This document shows, piece by piece, positions 26,640-36,747 of a stretch of DNA of 64,000 bases. How positions within the stretch are numbered: position 1 is the first letter of the stretch; the number at the start of each line of letters is the position of its first letter. The position numbers and the translations under genes were made by a program. Origin of the DNA: Pseudomonas marginalis (GTDB taxonomy: Bacteria; Pseudomonadota; Gammaproteobacteria; Pseudomonadales; Pseudomonadaceae); assembly GCF_024169655.1 (NCBI RefSeq), contig NZ_JALJWV010000001.1, forward strand, positions 5,686,001-5,750,000, written 5' to 3'. Under the pieces are notes generated by a model. It was not told the DNA's origin. It saw only the letters and a program-made list of their open reading frames with translations, and made no database searches.

Positions 26640-27839
26640 TTACGCCGCACTGAACAACTTATGCGGGTCAATCACAAACTTCTTCGGCACGCCCGCATCA
26701 AACTCGCCATACCCACGCGGCGCGTCATCCAGGCTGATCACCTCGACCCCGACGATGTCGGCGATGTGAATACGGTCCCACATGATCGCCTGCATCAACT
26801 GGCGGTTGTACTTCATCACCGGCGTCTGCCCGGTGTGGAAGCTGTGGGATTTGGCCCAGCCCAGACCAAAACGGATGCTCAGGCTGCCCATCTTCGCGGC
26901 GGCGTCGACGGCGCCTGGGTCTTCGGTGACGTACAGGCCGGGGATGCCGATCTTGCCCGCCACGCGCACCACGCCCATCAGCGAGTTGAGCACGGTGGCC
27001 GGGGCTTCGTGCTTGACGCCGTCATGCCCGTGGCCGCGGGCTTCGAAGCCCACGCAGTCGACCGCGCAGTCCACTTCCGGCTCACCGAGCAGGGCGGCGA
27101 TTTGTTCGTGCAGCGGGGTGTCGGTGGACAGGTCGACCACTTCAAACCCTTGCGCCTTGGCGTGGGCCAGGCGGATGGAATTGACGTCGCCGATGATCAC
27201 CACCGCCGCGCCGAGCAGGCGCGCGGAGGCGGCAGCGGCCAGGCCGACCGGGCCGGCACCGGCGATGTAGACGGTGCTGCCGGGGCCAACGCCGGCGGTG
27301 ACGGCGCCGTGGTAGCCGGTGGGCAGGATGTCGGAGAGGCAGGTCAGGTCGCGGATTTTCTCCATGGCCTTGTCGCGGTCCGGCAGTTTCAGCAGGTTGA
27401 AGTCGGCGTAGGGCACCAGCACGTATTCGGCCTGGCCGCCGGTCCAGTCGCCCATGTCGACATAGCCGTAGGCGCCACCGGCACGGGCCGGGTTGACGGT
27501 GAGGCACACGCCGGTGTGTTGCTCTTTGCAGGAGCGGCAGCGGCCGCAGGCGACGTTGAAGGGCACGGACACCAGGTCGCCGATTTTCAGGTTCTCGACG
27601 TCGCTGCCCTTCTCGATCACTTCACCGGTGATCTCGTGACCGAGCACCAGGCCGGTCTGGGCGGTGGTGCGGCCGCGCACCATGTGTTGGTCGGAGCCGC
27701 AGATGTTGGTGGAGACCACGCGCAGGATGACGCCGTGTTCAATCTTCCTGCCACGCGGGTCCTGCATTTTGGGATAGTCGATTTTCTGTACTTCGACCTT
27801 GCCGTTGCCGAGATACACGACACCACGATTACCAGACAT
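26640..27839 (-). CDS. fdhA: Glutathione-independent formaldehyde dehydrogenase
   Basis: The protein has 399 residues. It is a zinc-dependent medium-chain dehydrogenase; the catalytic zinc ligands are C47 (NICGSD) and H68 (LGHE), the structural zinc cysteines are C98, C101, C104 and C112, and the NAD-binding glycine motif is GAGPVGLAAA. It oxidises formaldehyde to formate with tightly bound NAD. Formaldehyde is the by-product of sarcosine and dimethylglycine demethylation, so its place next to purU and soxGADB fits. A REP pair separates it from purU. Confidence 0.95.
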   Translation of the reverse strand: MSGNRGVVYLGNGKVEVQKIDYPKMQDPRGRKIEHGVILRVVSTNICGSDQHMVRGRTTAQTGLVLGHEITGEVIEKGSDVENLKIGDLVSVPFNVACGRCRSCKEQHTGVCLTVNPARAGGAYGYVDMGDWTGGQAEYVLVPYADFNLLKLPDRDKAMEKIRDLTCLSDILPTGYHGAVTAGVGPGSTVYIAGAGPVGLAAAASARLLGAAVVIIGDVNSIRLAHAKAQGFEVVDLSTDTPLHEQIAALLGEPEVDCAVDCVGFEARGHGHDGVKHEAPATVLNSLMGVVRVAGKIGIPGLYVTEDPGAVDAAAKMGSLSIRFGLGWAKSHSFHTGQTPVMKYNRQLMQAIMWDRIHIADIVGVEVISLDDAPRGYGEFDAGVPKKFVIDPHKLFSAA

Positions 27840-27943
27840 GCTTTCACCTCGCTGTTGTTTTTATGGAAGCGCGTTGCCCGTGGGTGGGCAGCGCGTTGAG
27901 TGCTCGGGTACAGATGCTGTTTCTTGTGTTGTTTGTTAGGGCC

Positions 27944-28026
27944 CTATCGGGGGCAAGCCCCCTCCCACAGGGGAATGCATTCCAACTGTGGGAGGGGCGG
28001 TGCGACGATTCGACTTGCCCCCGATG
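27944..28026. repeat. Paired REP with 16-base insertion in the second arm
   Basis: The second palindrome is split: after GTGGGAGGGG the sequence CGGTGCGACGATTCGA (27998-28013) replaces a single G before CTTGCCCCCGAT. The same variant recurs at 29735-29816. Confidence 0.85.
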
Positions 28027-28033
28027 GCGTCAG

Positions 28034-28891
28034 TCAGAGCACCACCGTCCGATTGGCATTCAAAAACACCCGCCGTTCAATGTGATACCCCACCGCCCGG
28101 GCCAGGGTCAGCCCTTCGATATCGCGCCCCTTGGCAATCAGGTCCTCGGGGTAATGACTGTGATCCACCACTTCCACGCCCTGGGCGATGATCGGGCCTT
28201 CATCCAGGTCGTTGTTGATGTAATGCGCCGTCGCGCCGACCAGCTTCACGCCCTTGTTGTACGCCTGGTGATACGGCTTGGCGCCCTTGAACCCCGGCAA
28301 CAATGAGTGGTGGATATTGATCGCCTTGCCATCGAGCTTGCGGCACAGCTCCGGCGACAGCACTTGCATGTAGCGCGCAAGAATCACCAGTTCGGCGCCG
28401 GTCTGTTCGATCACTTGCCACACCTGACGCTCCTGGGACGGTTTGTCGTGGGGGTCGAGGGCGAAGTGGTGGTAGGGAATCTGGTGCCAGTCGGCCAACG
28501 GTTTCAGATCGGCGTGGTTGGACACCACCGCGACCACGTCCATCGACAACTGGCCGATGCGCTGGCGATACAGCAGGTCGTTCAGGCAGTGATCGGCCTT
28601 CGACACCATGATCACCACTTTGGGCCGGTAGTTCGGCGCCGTCAGCTCGAAGATCATCCCAAACGCTTGCCCGCGCGCGGCCAGGCCATCGCGGAACGCT
28701 TGTTCATCGAAACCGTCCGGCTGACGAAACTCCACGCGGATAAAAAAGCGCGCTGACAGCCGGTCATCGAACGAGTGGTGCTCAGTGACGTAGCAACCCT
28801 GCTCGAACAGGTAGCGGGTGACCGCGTCCACCGTGCCGAGCACGCTGGGGCAGTCGGCGGTCAAAATCCATGTATCGGGTGCGCGGCTCAT
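28034..28891 (-). CDS. purU: Formyltetrahydrofolate deformylase
   Basis: The protein has 285 residues. An N-terminal ACT domain (ILTADCPSVLGTVDAVTRYL) is followed by the formyltransferase fold with INIHHSLLPGFKGAKPYHQA and the catalytic DLDEGPII. It hydrolyses 10-formyl-THF to formate and THF. Inside a sarcosine-use cluster it would recycle THF carrying one-carbon units released by sarcosine oxidase. Confidence 0.95.
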   Translation of the reverse strand: MSRAPDTWILTADCPSVLGTVDAVTRYLFEQGCYVTEHHSFDDRLSARFFIRVEFRQPDGFDEQAFRDGLAARGQAFGMIFELTAPNYRPKVVIMVSKADHCLNDLLYRQRIGQLSMDVVAVVSNHADLKPLADWHQIPYHHFALDPHDKPSQERQVWQVIEQTGAELVILARYMQVLSPELCRKLDGKAINIHHSLLPGFKGAKPYHQAYNKGVKLVGATAHYINNDLDEGPIIAQGVEVVDHSHYPEDLIAKGRDIEGLTLARAVGYHIERRVFLNANRTVVL

Positions 28892-28930
28892 GACAGGTCA
28901 CTCCTCAAGCAAAGCCCGGCCTCACCCACC

Positions 28931-29034
28931 CCTGTAGGAGCGAGCTTGCTCGCGAAAATCGTCAACGATAACGCGGGCATCCTGGATGACCGCGGTGCCC
29001 TTGAGGTTTTCGCGAGCAAGCTCGCTCCTACAGG
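28931..29034. repeat. Paired REP, TGTAGGAGCGAGCTTGCTCGCGA family
   Basis: Two inverted copies with a 50-60 base spacer lie between purU and soxG. This is a different REP class from the GGGGGCAAGC type elsewhere in the window. Confidence 0.85.
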
Positions 29035-29062
29035 GTGGCGGGTGAAGGGGGTGGGGGTCATA

Positions 29063-29695
29063 TCAGGCTTGAACGCTCAGGCCGAATTCGGCCGAGGCAT
29101 CCTGCAACCACAACCACCAGTAATCCGAGAAGCTGCGACGAATCACCAGCTCCCAGGTGTCTTCAGCGGTATGGCGGATCACCAATTGCGACTTGGCGAA
29201 CACCGTGCCCACCGCCTTACCCACCGGGAAGTTGTTGGGATGTACGTCGTAGCTGGTGGACTTCATCAGCACGTCGCGCACGTTCGGGCCACGCAGTTCG
29301 AGGATCTGTTGACCGCCGCTGACGTTGACGATCTGGATGTGCAGATCGCCCAGGGCGGCACGCAGGTTTTGTTCGGCGGCGAATTCTTCACCGCTCGGCA
29401 CCACCAGCAACCACTCATCCGGGCCGAGCCATTGCAGGCTGGTTTCGCCGTTGACGATTACCGTCAGAGCGCCGGGCAGTTCGATGCCCAAGGCTTTGTG
29501 GACGCCTGCGGCGAAGGCGGCGTCATGGCCGTCGCCACGGATAGTCAGGTGGCCGAGGAGTTTCTTTTCACGCACGGTCACGCCGGCATTCTTGCGGCCC
29601 TTGCCGACCAGGCTGGCGAGGTCGGCATGGTGCAGCGACGACTCGGCCTTGGCGCCGGTGGTGGGGCGTTGTGGGTATACGTTGGCTGCTGTCAT
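29063..29695 (-). CDS. soxG: Sarcosine oxidase gamma subunit
   Basis: The protein has 210 residues, usual for SoxG. The blocks SLQWLGPDEWLLVVP, LELRGPNVRDVLMKSTSYDVHP and RRSFSDYWWLWLQDAS (abridged) are diagnostic. The start at 29695 is used; an upstream in-frame ATG at 29770 would read through the REP element and is rejected. It is a structural subunit of the heterotetramer, last gene of soxBDAG. Confidence 0.94.
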   Translation of the reverse strand: MTAANVYPQRPTTGAKAESSLHHADLASLVGKGRKNAGVTVREKKLLGHLTIRGDGHDAAFAAGVHKALGIELPGALTVIVNGETSLQWLGPDEWLLVVPSGEEFAAEQNLRAALGDLHIQIVNVSGGQQILELRGPNVRDVLMKSTSYDVHPNNFPVGKAVGTVFAKSQLVIRHTAEDTWELVIRRSFSDYWWLWLQDASAEFGLSVQA

Positions 29696-29734
29696 AGAGC
29701 ACCTGTTTGAATTCTGTGGTGACTGTTCTGGCCT

Positions 29735-29816
29735 CATCGGGGGCAAGCCCCCTCCCACAGGGGAATGCATTCCAAATGTGGGAGGGGCGGTGCGACGATT
29801 CGACTTGCCCCCGATG
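29735..29816. repeat. Paired REP with 16-base insertion, second copy
   Basis: Nearly identical to 27944-28026, including CGGTGCGACGATTCGA at 29798-29813 and the spacer GGGGAATGCATTCCAA. It lies between soxA and soxG. Confidence 0.85.
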
Positions 29817-29832
29817 CAGGCGACTCGGTCCG

Positions 29833-32800
29833 TCAGATGTTCTGGCGTTCGCCTTTCGGGTCAAAGAACACCGAAGACACAATCTCCGCCTCGATCACGC
29901 TGCCATCGGCCTGGGGCGAAAACACCCGCTCGCCGATGCGCTTCAAGCCGCCCTTGACCACCCCCATCGCAAACGAATAACCCAGGGAGTTATGCGCATA
30001 GCTGGAAGTGACGTGGCCGACCATCTTCATCGGGATCGTCTGCTTGGCGTCGAACACCAGTTGCGCACCTTCCGGCAACCACACCGTCGGGTCGATCGGC
30101 TTGAGGCCGACCAATTGCTTGCGATCTTCGCGCACGCAGTCTTCGCGGTTCATCCCGCGCCAGCCGATCCACGAGAACGGCTTGGTACGGCCGACGCACC
30201 AGCCCATGTTCAGGTCGTCCGGGGTCATCGAGCCGTCGGTGTCCTGGCCGACGATGATGAAGCCCTTCTCCGCCCGCAGCACGTGCATGGTCTCGGTGCC
30301 ATACGGGGTCAGGTTGTACTTTTTGCCGGCCTCAACGATCTGTTCGAGCACGCCCATGGCGTAGTCGGCCTGCACGTTGACTTCATACGACAGCTCGCCG
30401 GTAAACGAGATGCGGAACACCCGCGCCGGCACGCCGCCGACCAGGCCTTCTTTCCAGGTCATGAACGGGAAGCCGTCCTTGTCCAGGTCGATGTCGGTGA
30501 CTTCGGCCAGCAGCTTGCGGCTGTTGGGGCCGGACAGGGTCATGGTCGCCCAGTGGTCGGTGACCGAGGTGAAGTAGACCTTGAGGTCTGGCCATTCGGT
30601 CTGTTGGTAGATTTCCAGCCACTGCAGCACACGGGCAGCGCCGCCGGTGGTGGTGGTCATCAGGAAGTGGTTGTCGGCCAGGCACGCGGTCACGCCGTCG
30701 TCGAAGACCATGCCGTCTTCCTTGCACATCAGACCGTAGCGCGCCTTGCCCACGTCGAGCTTGGTCCAGGCGTTGCTGTAGATGCGGTTGAGGAACTCGC
30801 GGGCATCCGGGCCTTGAATGTCGATCTTGCCGAGGGTCGACGCATCCAGCAGGCCGACGCTGTCGCGCACCGCCAGGCATTCGCGTTTGACCGCCGCGTG
30901 CAGGTCTTCACCGTTGCGCGGGAAGTACCACGGGCGTTTCCACTGGCCGACGTCTTCAAACTCGGCGCCATTCTTCACATGCCAGGCGTGCAGCGCGGTG
31001 TAGCGAACGGGCTCGAAGATATGCCCACAGTGCCGGCCCGCGACCGCGCCGAAGGTCACCGGCGTGTAGTTGGGGCGGAACATGGTGGTGCCCATCTGCG
31101 GGATGGTCACGTTCAGCGAGCGCGCGGCAATGGCCAGGCCGTTGACGTTACCCAGCTTGCCCTGGTCGGTGCCGAAGCCCAGCGCGGTGTAGCGTTTGAC
31201 GTGCTCCACCGACTCGAAACCTTCGCGGGTGGCGAGCTCGATGGCGGCGGCGGTGACGTCGTTCTGCAGGTCGACAAATTGCTTGGGCGCCCGTGCGGTG
31301 GCTTTTTCGTGAGGCACCTGGAACAGTGCCAGGGTTGGCTCTTCCAGGCGGTTCAAGGCTTTTGGCAGCGTGCCTTGCACTGGCGCGAAACCGGCTTCGC
31401 TGGCGGCGCGCACGCCGCCTTCAAAACCATCCGCCAGGGAATCGCCAAGGCCGTAGACGCCGTTGATGCCGCCGACGCACACGCGCTTTTGCGGTGCTTC
31501 GCCCGGTACAAAACCGAGGATGTCTTCGCGCCAGGTCGGCTTGCCGCCCAAGTGCGACGCCAGGTGGACCACCGGGCTGTAGCCGCCGGAGCTGGCGACC
31601 AGATCGCAGTCCAACCACTCGCCGGGGCTGGTGACGGTATGCGCTTTGACATCGATGGCGGCAACGCGGGCGCCGGTCACGTGTTTGCTGCCACGGGCTT
31701 CGATCACGGCGCTGCCGGTGAGGATACGAATGCCTTTGGCGCGAGCTTCTTCCACCAGCGCACCGCGTGGGTTGTGACGGGCATCGGCCACGGCCACCAC
31801 CTTCAGGCCGGCCTCTAACCAATCCAGCGCGACGCGGTAGGCGTGGTCGTTGTTGGTCGACAGCAGCAGCTTTTGACCCGGTGCCACGCCGTAACGGCGC
31901 ACGTAAGTCGAGACCGCACCGGCAAGCATATTGCCCGGCACGTCGTTGTTGCCGTACACCAGCGGACGCTCGCACGCACCGGTCGCCAGCACCACGCGCT
32001 TGGCACGCACGCGGTGGATGCGCTGGCGCACCTGGCCGATCGGGGCGCGGTCGCCGAGGTGATCGGTGAGGCGCTCGTGAATGGTCAGGAAGTTATGGTC
32101 GTGGTAGCCGTTGACCGTGGCGCGGGGCAGCAGCACCACGTCCGGCAGGGCTTTGAGTTCGACAATCACGCTGGCGACCCATTGATCCGCAGGCTTGCCG
32201 TCGAGGCTTTCGCGGGAATCGAGCAACGAGCCACCGAACTCTTCCTGTTCATCGGCGATGATCACGCGGGCACCGCTGCGCGCGGCGGCCAGTGCGGCAG
32301 CCAGGCCAGCCGGGCCGGCGCCCACCACCAACACGTCGCAGTGACGGTTGAAGTTGTCGTAGGTGTCCGGGTCGTTTTCGGTCGGCGAGCGGCCCAGGCC
32401 TGCGGCCTTGCGGATGTACTTCTCGTAAGTCATCCAGAACGACTGCGGGTACATGAAGGTTTTGTAGTAGAAACCCGGCGGCATCAGCTTGCCGCCGACT
32501 TTGCCGAGAATGCCCATCACGTCATTGTTCACGCTCGGCCAGCCGTTGGTGCTGGTGGCGACCAACCCCTGGTACAACGCCTGTTGCGTGGCGCGCACGT
32601 TGGGAATCTGAGTGGCTTCGGTGGCGCCGATCTGCAACACCGCGTTCGGCTCTTCGGCGCCCGCAGCAAAGATGCCGCGTGGCCGCGAGTACTTGAAGCT
32701 GCGGCCGATGATGTCGACACCGTTGGCCAGCAGCGCGGCGGCCAGGGTGTCGCCTTCGAAGCCTTTGTAGGTCTGGCCGTTGAAGCTGAAGGTCAGGACT

Positions 32801-32850
32801 TTGTTACGGTCGATCCGACCACCGTTGGACAGGCGATTGATCTGGCTCAT
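29833..32850 (-). CDS. soxA: Sarcosine oxidase alpha subunit
   Basis: The protein has 1005 residues, usual length. Order: 2Fe-2S-like/proline-dehydrogenase-like N-terminal domain (FSFNGQTYKGFEGDTLAAALL), NAD-binding domain (VLVVGAGPAGLAAALAAARSGARV, abridged), then a C-terminal GcvT-like domain that binds THF. It receives the methyl group removed by SoxB and makes 5,10-methylene-THF. It overlaps soxD by 4 bases. Confidence 0.97.
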   Translation of the reverse strand: MSQINRLSNGGRIDRNKVLTFSFNGQTYKGFEGDTLAAALLANGVDIIGRSFKYSRPRGIFAAGAEEPNAVLQIGATEATQIPNVRATQQALYQGLVATSTNGWPSVNNDVMGILGKVGGKLMPPGFYYKTFMYPQSFWMTYEKYIRKAAGLGRSPTENDPDTYDNFNRHCDVLVVGAGPAGLAAALAAARSGARVIIADEQEEFGGSLLDSRESLDGKPADQWVASVIVELKALPDVVLLPRATVNGYHDHNFLTIHERLTDHLGDRAPIGQVRQRIHRVRAKRVVLATGACERPLVYGNNDVPGNMLAGAVSTYVRRYGVAPGQKLLLSTNNDHAYRVALDWLEAGLKVVAVADARHNPRGALVEEARAKGIRILTGSAVIEARGSKHVTGARVAAIDVKAHTVTSPGEWLDCDLVASSGGYSPVVHLASHLGGKPTWREDILGFVPGEAPQKRVCVGGINGVYGLGDSLADGFEGGVRAASEAGFAPVQGTLPKALNRLEEPTLALFQVPHEKATARAPKQFVDLQNDVTAAAIELATREGFESVEHVKRYTALGFGTDQGKLGNVNGLAIAARSLNVTIPQMGTTMFRPNYTPVTFGAVAGRHCGHIFEPVRYTALHAWHVKNGAEFEDVGQWKRPWYFPRNGEDLHAAVKRECLAVRDSVGLLDASTLGKIDIQGPDAREFLNRIYSNAWTKLDVGKARYGLMCKEDGMVFDDGVTACLADNHFLMTTTTGGAARVLQWLEIYQQTEWPDLKVYFTSVTDHWATMTLSGPNSRKLLAEVTDIDLDKDGFPFMTWKEGLVGGVPARVFRISFTGELSYEVNVQADYAMGVLEQIVEAGKKYNLTPYGTETMHVLRAEKGFIIVGQDTDGSMTPDDLNMGWCVGRTKPFSWIGWRGMNREDCVREDRKQLVGLKPIDPTVWLPEGAQLVFDAKQTIPMKMVGHVTSSYAHNSLGYSFAMGVVKGGLKRIGERVFSPQADGSVIEAEIVSSVFFDPKGERQNI

Positions 32851-33149
32851 ACCTTCGCTCCAGCAGCCTTGGCGGTGAATTGCGGCGTGGTGCCGATCTT
32901 GTAGGTTTCAAGAATTTCGTAGGTGACGGTGTCGCGGGTCGCGTTGAAGTACTGACGGCAACCGGCGGCGTGAATCCACAGCTCGTGGTGCAGGCCACGG
33001 GGGTTGTCGCGGAAGAACATGTAGTCGCCCCACGCTTCATCGGTGCAGGCGTTGGGGTCCAGCGGGCGCGGGATGTGCGCTTGGCCGGAGGCGTGGAATT
33101 CCTCTTCGGAGCGCAGTTCGCCACAGTGAGGACAGAAGATATGCAACAT
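32847..33149 (-). CDS. soxD: Sarcosine oxidase delta subunit
   Basis: The protein has 100 residues. A zinc-binding CPHCGELRSEEEFH site lies at the N-terminus, followed by GDYMFFRDNPRGLHHELWIHAAGC, typical of SoxD. It is the small subunit of the heterotetramer. It sits between soxB (15 bases away) and soxA (overlap). Confidence 0.95.
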   Translation of the reverse strand: MLHIFCPHCGELRSEEEFHASGQAHIPRPLDPNACTDEAWGDYMFFRDNPRGLHHELWIHAAGCRQYFNATRDTVTYEILETYKIGTTPQFTAKAAGAKV

Positions 33150-33164
33150 AGGAAATTTCTCCTG

Positions 33165-34415
33165 TTAGTGGGCTACGGCCGCGGCGCCGTGTTCGTCGAT
33201 CAACGCACCGTTGTGGAACCGGTCGATGGAGAAAGGTGCGGCCAACGGGTGCATTTCACCCTTGGCCAGGCTCGCGGCAAATACGTTGCCTGAGCCCGGA
33301 GTGGCCTTGAAGCCACCGGTGCCCCAACCGCAGTTGAAGAACATGTTCGGCACCGGGGTCTTGGAGATGATCGGGCAGGCGTCCGGCGTGGTGTCGACGA
33401 TGCCGCCCCACTGGCGGTTCATGCGCACGCGTGAGAGCACCGGGAACATCTCGACGATGGCCTGGATGGTGTGTTCGATCACCGGGTACGAGCCGCGCTG
33501 GCCGTAGCCGTTGTAGCCGTCGATACCGGCGCCGATCACCAGGTCGCCCTTGTCGGACTGGCTGATGTAACCGTGGACGGCGTTGGACATGATCACGCTG
33601 TCGATAATCGGCTTGATCGGCTCCGACACCAGCGCTTGCAGCGGGTGCGATTCGATCGGCAGGCGGAAACCGGCGAGCGAGGCCATGTGCCCGGAGTTAC
33701 CGGCCGTGACCACGCCGACGCGCTTGGCGCCGATGAAGCCCTTGTTGGTTTCCACGCCGATGCACACGCCGTTTTCCTTACGGAAGCCGATCACTTCGGT
33801 TTGCTGGATCAAGTCCACCCCGAGGGCGTCGGCGGCGCGGGCAAAGCCCCAGGCCACCGCATCGTGACGGGCCACGCCGCCGCGCCGTTGCACGGTGGCG
33901 CCCATGACCGGGTAGCGGGTGTTCTTCGAGCAATCGAGGTACGGAATTTCGTCTGCCACTTGTTGCGCGTTGAGCAACTCGCCGTCCACGCCGTTGAGGC
34001 GGTTGGCGCTGACGCGACGCTCGGAATCGCGGATGTCCTGCAGGGTGTGGCACAGGTTGTAGACGCCGCGCTGGGAGAACATCACGTTGTAGTTCAGGTC
34101 CTGGGACAGGCCTTCCCACAGTTTCATCGCGTGTTCGTACAGGTGCGCCGACTCGTCCCACAGGTAGTTGGAACGCACGATGGTGGTGTTGCGTGCGGTG
34201 TTACCGCCGCCCAGCCAGCCTTTCTCGACCACGGCCACGTTGGTGATGCCGTGCTCCTTGGCCAGGTAGTAGGCGGTCGCCAGACCATGCCCGCCACCGC
34301 CGACGATGACCACGTCGTAGACCTTTTTAGGCGTCGGCGTGCGCCACATCTTCTGCCAGTTTTCGTGGTGGCTGAGTGAGTGCTTGAAGAGGCCGAAGCC
34401 CGAGTAGCGTTGCAT
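33165..34415 (-). CDS. soxB: Sarcosine oxidase beta subunit
   Basis: The protein has 416 residues, usual length. Start MQRYSGFGLFKHSLSHHENWQ; FAD-binding motif VIVGGGGHGLATAYYLAKEH; the covalent flavin and substrate domain continues to NPGSGNVFAASLAKG-like sequence. It oxidises sarcosine to glycine. GGAG lies 8 bases before the ATG at 34415; an ATG 6 bases earlier is too near the ribosome site. Confidence 0.96.
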   Translation of the reverse strand: MQRYSGFGLFKHSLSHHENWQKMWRTPTPKKVYDVVIVGGGGHGLATAYYLAKEHGITNVAVVEKGWLGGGNTARNTTIVRSNYLWDESAHLYEHAMKLWEGLSQDLNYNVMFSQRGVYNLCHTLQDIRDSERRVSANRLNGVDGELLNAQQVADEIPYLDCSKNTRYPVMGATVQRRGGVARHDAVAWGFARAADALGVDLIQQTEVIGFRKENGVCIGVETNKGFIGAKRVGVVTAGNSGHMASLAGFRLPIESHPLQALVSEPIKPIIDSVIMSNAVHGYISQSDKGDLVIGAGIDGYNGYGQRGSYPVIEHTIQAIVEMFPVLSRVRMNRQWGGIVDTTPDACPIISKTPVPNMFFNCGWGTGGFKATPGSGNVFAASLAKGEMHPLAAPFSIDRFHNGALIDEHGAAAVAH

Positions 34416-34437
34416 AGTCATTACTCCAAAACCGCGC

Positions 34438-35691
<1,254 letters not shown>

Positions 35692-35832
35692 CGCGTCTCT
35701 CCCAGCCTTTCGTATTGTTAAGGCCCATGCAGAGCCCTTTGATGCGATGGTAGGGCTGGCGCCGACAGGTCAAATGCCTACGGACGCCACGCAAAGGTGC
35801 GTTTACGACATTGGATGAGCGACACGAAACAA

Positions 35833-35924
35833 ATGTGGGAGGGGGCTTGCCCCCGATAGCGGTGGATCAGCCAGTACCTGTGCAAGCTGACACACCGCTA
35901 TCGGAGGCAAGCCCCCTCCCACAG
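35833..35924. repeat. Paired inverted REP
   Basis: Inverted TGTGGGAGGGGGCTTGCCCCCGATAGCGG units with a spacer of about 34 bases lie between glyA and the TraX-like gene. Confidence 0.85.
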
Positions 35925-35928
35925 GAGA

Positions 35929-36657
35929 TCAGGCGATGATTTGACGGACGAGTAGCAGCAGCAGGAAATGCAGGGGATAGAGGGCATACGCCCAGCGGCG
36001 CATAGCCGGTGGCGAGGTGTTTTGGGTGTGTCGCAACAGGACCAGGCCGAGCAGCGGCGCGAGCAGGCAGGCGCTCAGCCCCATCAACGCCACCGGCGTG
36101 CCGTTATCGAGCAGAATCTGCCATTGATTGGCAGCCACACACAGCAGCCCCGGCAACACGCTGAAATACCATGGCCGACGAAACACCACCAGCATCGCCC
36201 ACGGCAGCAACACACCAAAAAAACCGAACATCAAGTGCGCGGAAAATACCGCTGCCACCGCCAGGGCAATCAGCGCCAATCCTCGATCAACCAGCGCCTT
36301 CTGCTGCCACCCTCGGGCAACCAGCAGGCCCAACGCCAAGGTGGGCAACACGTTCAACGTATCGGCGTCTTCGATAAACAGCCGGTACGGCACTTCGCTG
36401 ATCACGCTGAACAGCACCAGCCAGCCCAGGTAACGCCATTGGCCAGTGACTGCTACGTTACGCATCCGATGCAGATTGGCCGCAATCGCCAGGCAAAACC
36501 ACGGGAACGCCAGGCGGCCCGGCACATACAGGCCGTCCAGGCTCAACCCGACATAACGCAAGTGGTCCAGTACCATGCTCAGCAGCGCCAGCCACTTAAG
36601 CAAATCCAAAGCGCCATCGCGGACACGTCCGACAGGAAACGTTTCAGTACCGTGCAT
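35929..36657 (-). CDS. TraX-family membrane protein
   Basis: The protein has 242 residues with about eight hydrophobic segments. The start DGALDLLKWLALLSMVLDHLRYV and the end RRWAYALYPLHFLLLLLVR match the TraX family, named for pilin acetylation in F plasmid but widespread on chromosomes with unknown role. The start at 36657 is chosen over 36678 for GGGG spacing. It is divergent from the threonine aldolase gene. Confidence 0.85.
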   Translation of the reverse strand: MHGTETFPVGRVRDGALDLLKWLALLSMVLDHLRYVGLSLDGLYVPGRLAFPWFCLAIAANLHRMRNVAVTGQWRYLGWLVLFSVISEVPYRLFIEDADTLNVLPTLALGLLVARGWQQKALVDRGLALIALAVAAVFSAHLMFGFFGVLLPWAMLVVFRRPWYFSVLPGLLCVAANQWQILLDNGTPVALMGLSACLLAPLLGLVLLRHTQNTSPPAMRRWAYALYPLHFLLLLLVRQIIA

Positions 36658-36747
36658 AATTCCCCAGTGACTTTGCATTTACAGTGCGTGCGCACGCCCG
36701 ACAATCTTGGTTACAGTGCGCACCAACATCGACCACAGGAATGGGCC

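Noticed and set aside
27863..28306. Plus-strand ORF of 147 codons between fdhA and purU
   Set aside because: It runs through the REP pair and antisense to purU; no domain.
29696..29770. Upstream extension of soxG to an ATG at 29770
   Set aside because: The added residues are translated from the REP element and are not part of known SoxG proteins.
35968..36747. Long N-terminal extension of the threonine aldolase frame
   Set aside because: The frame is open antisense to the TraX-like gene, but the ribosome site and family alignment support the ATG at 36748.
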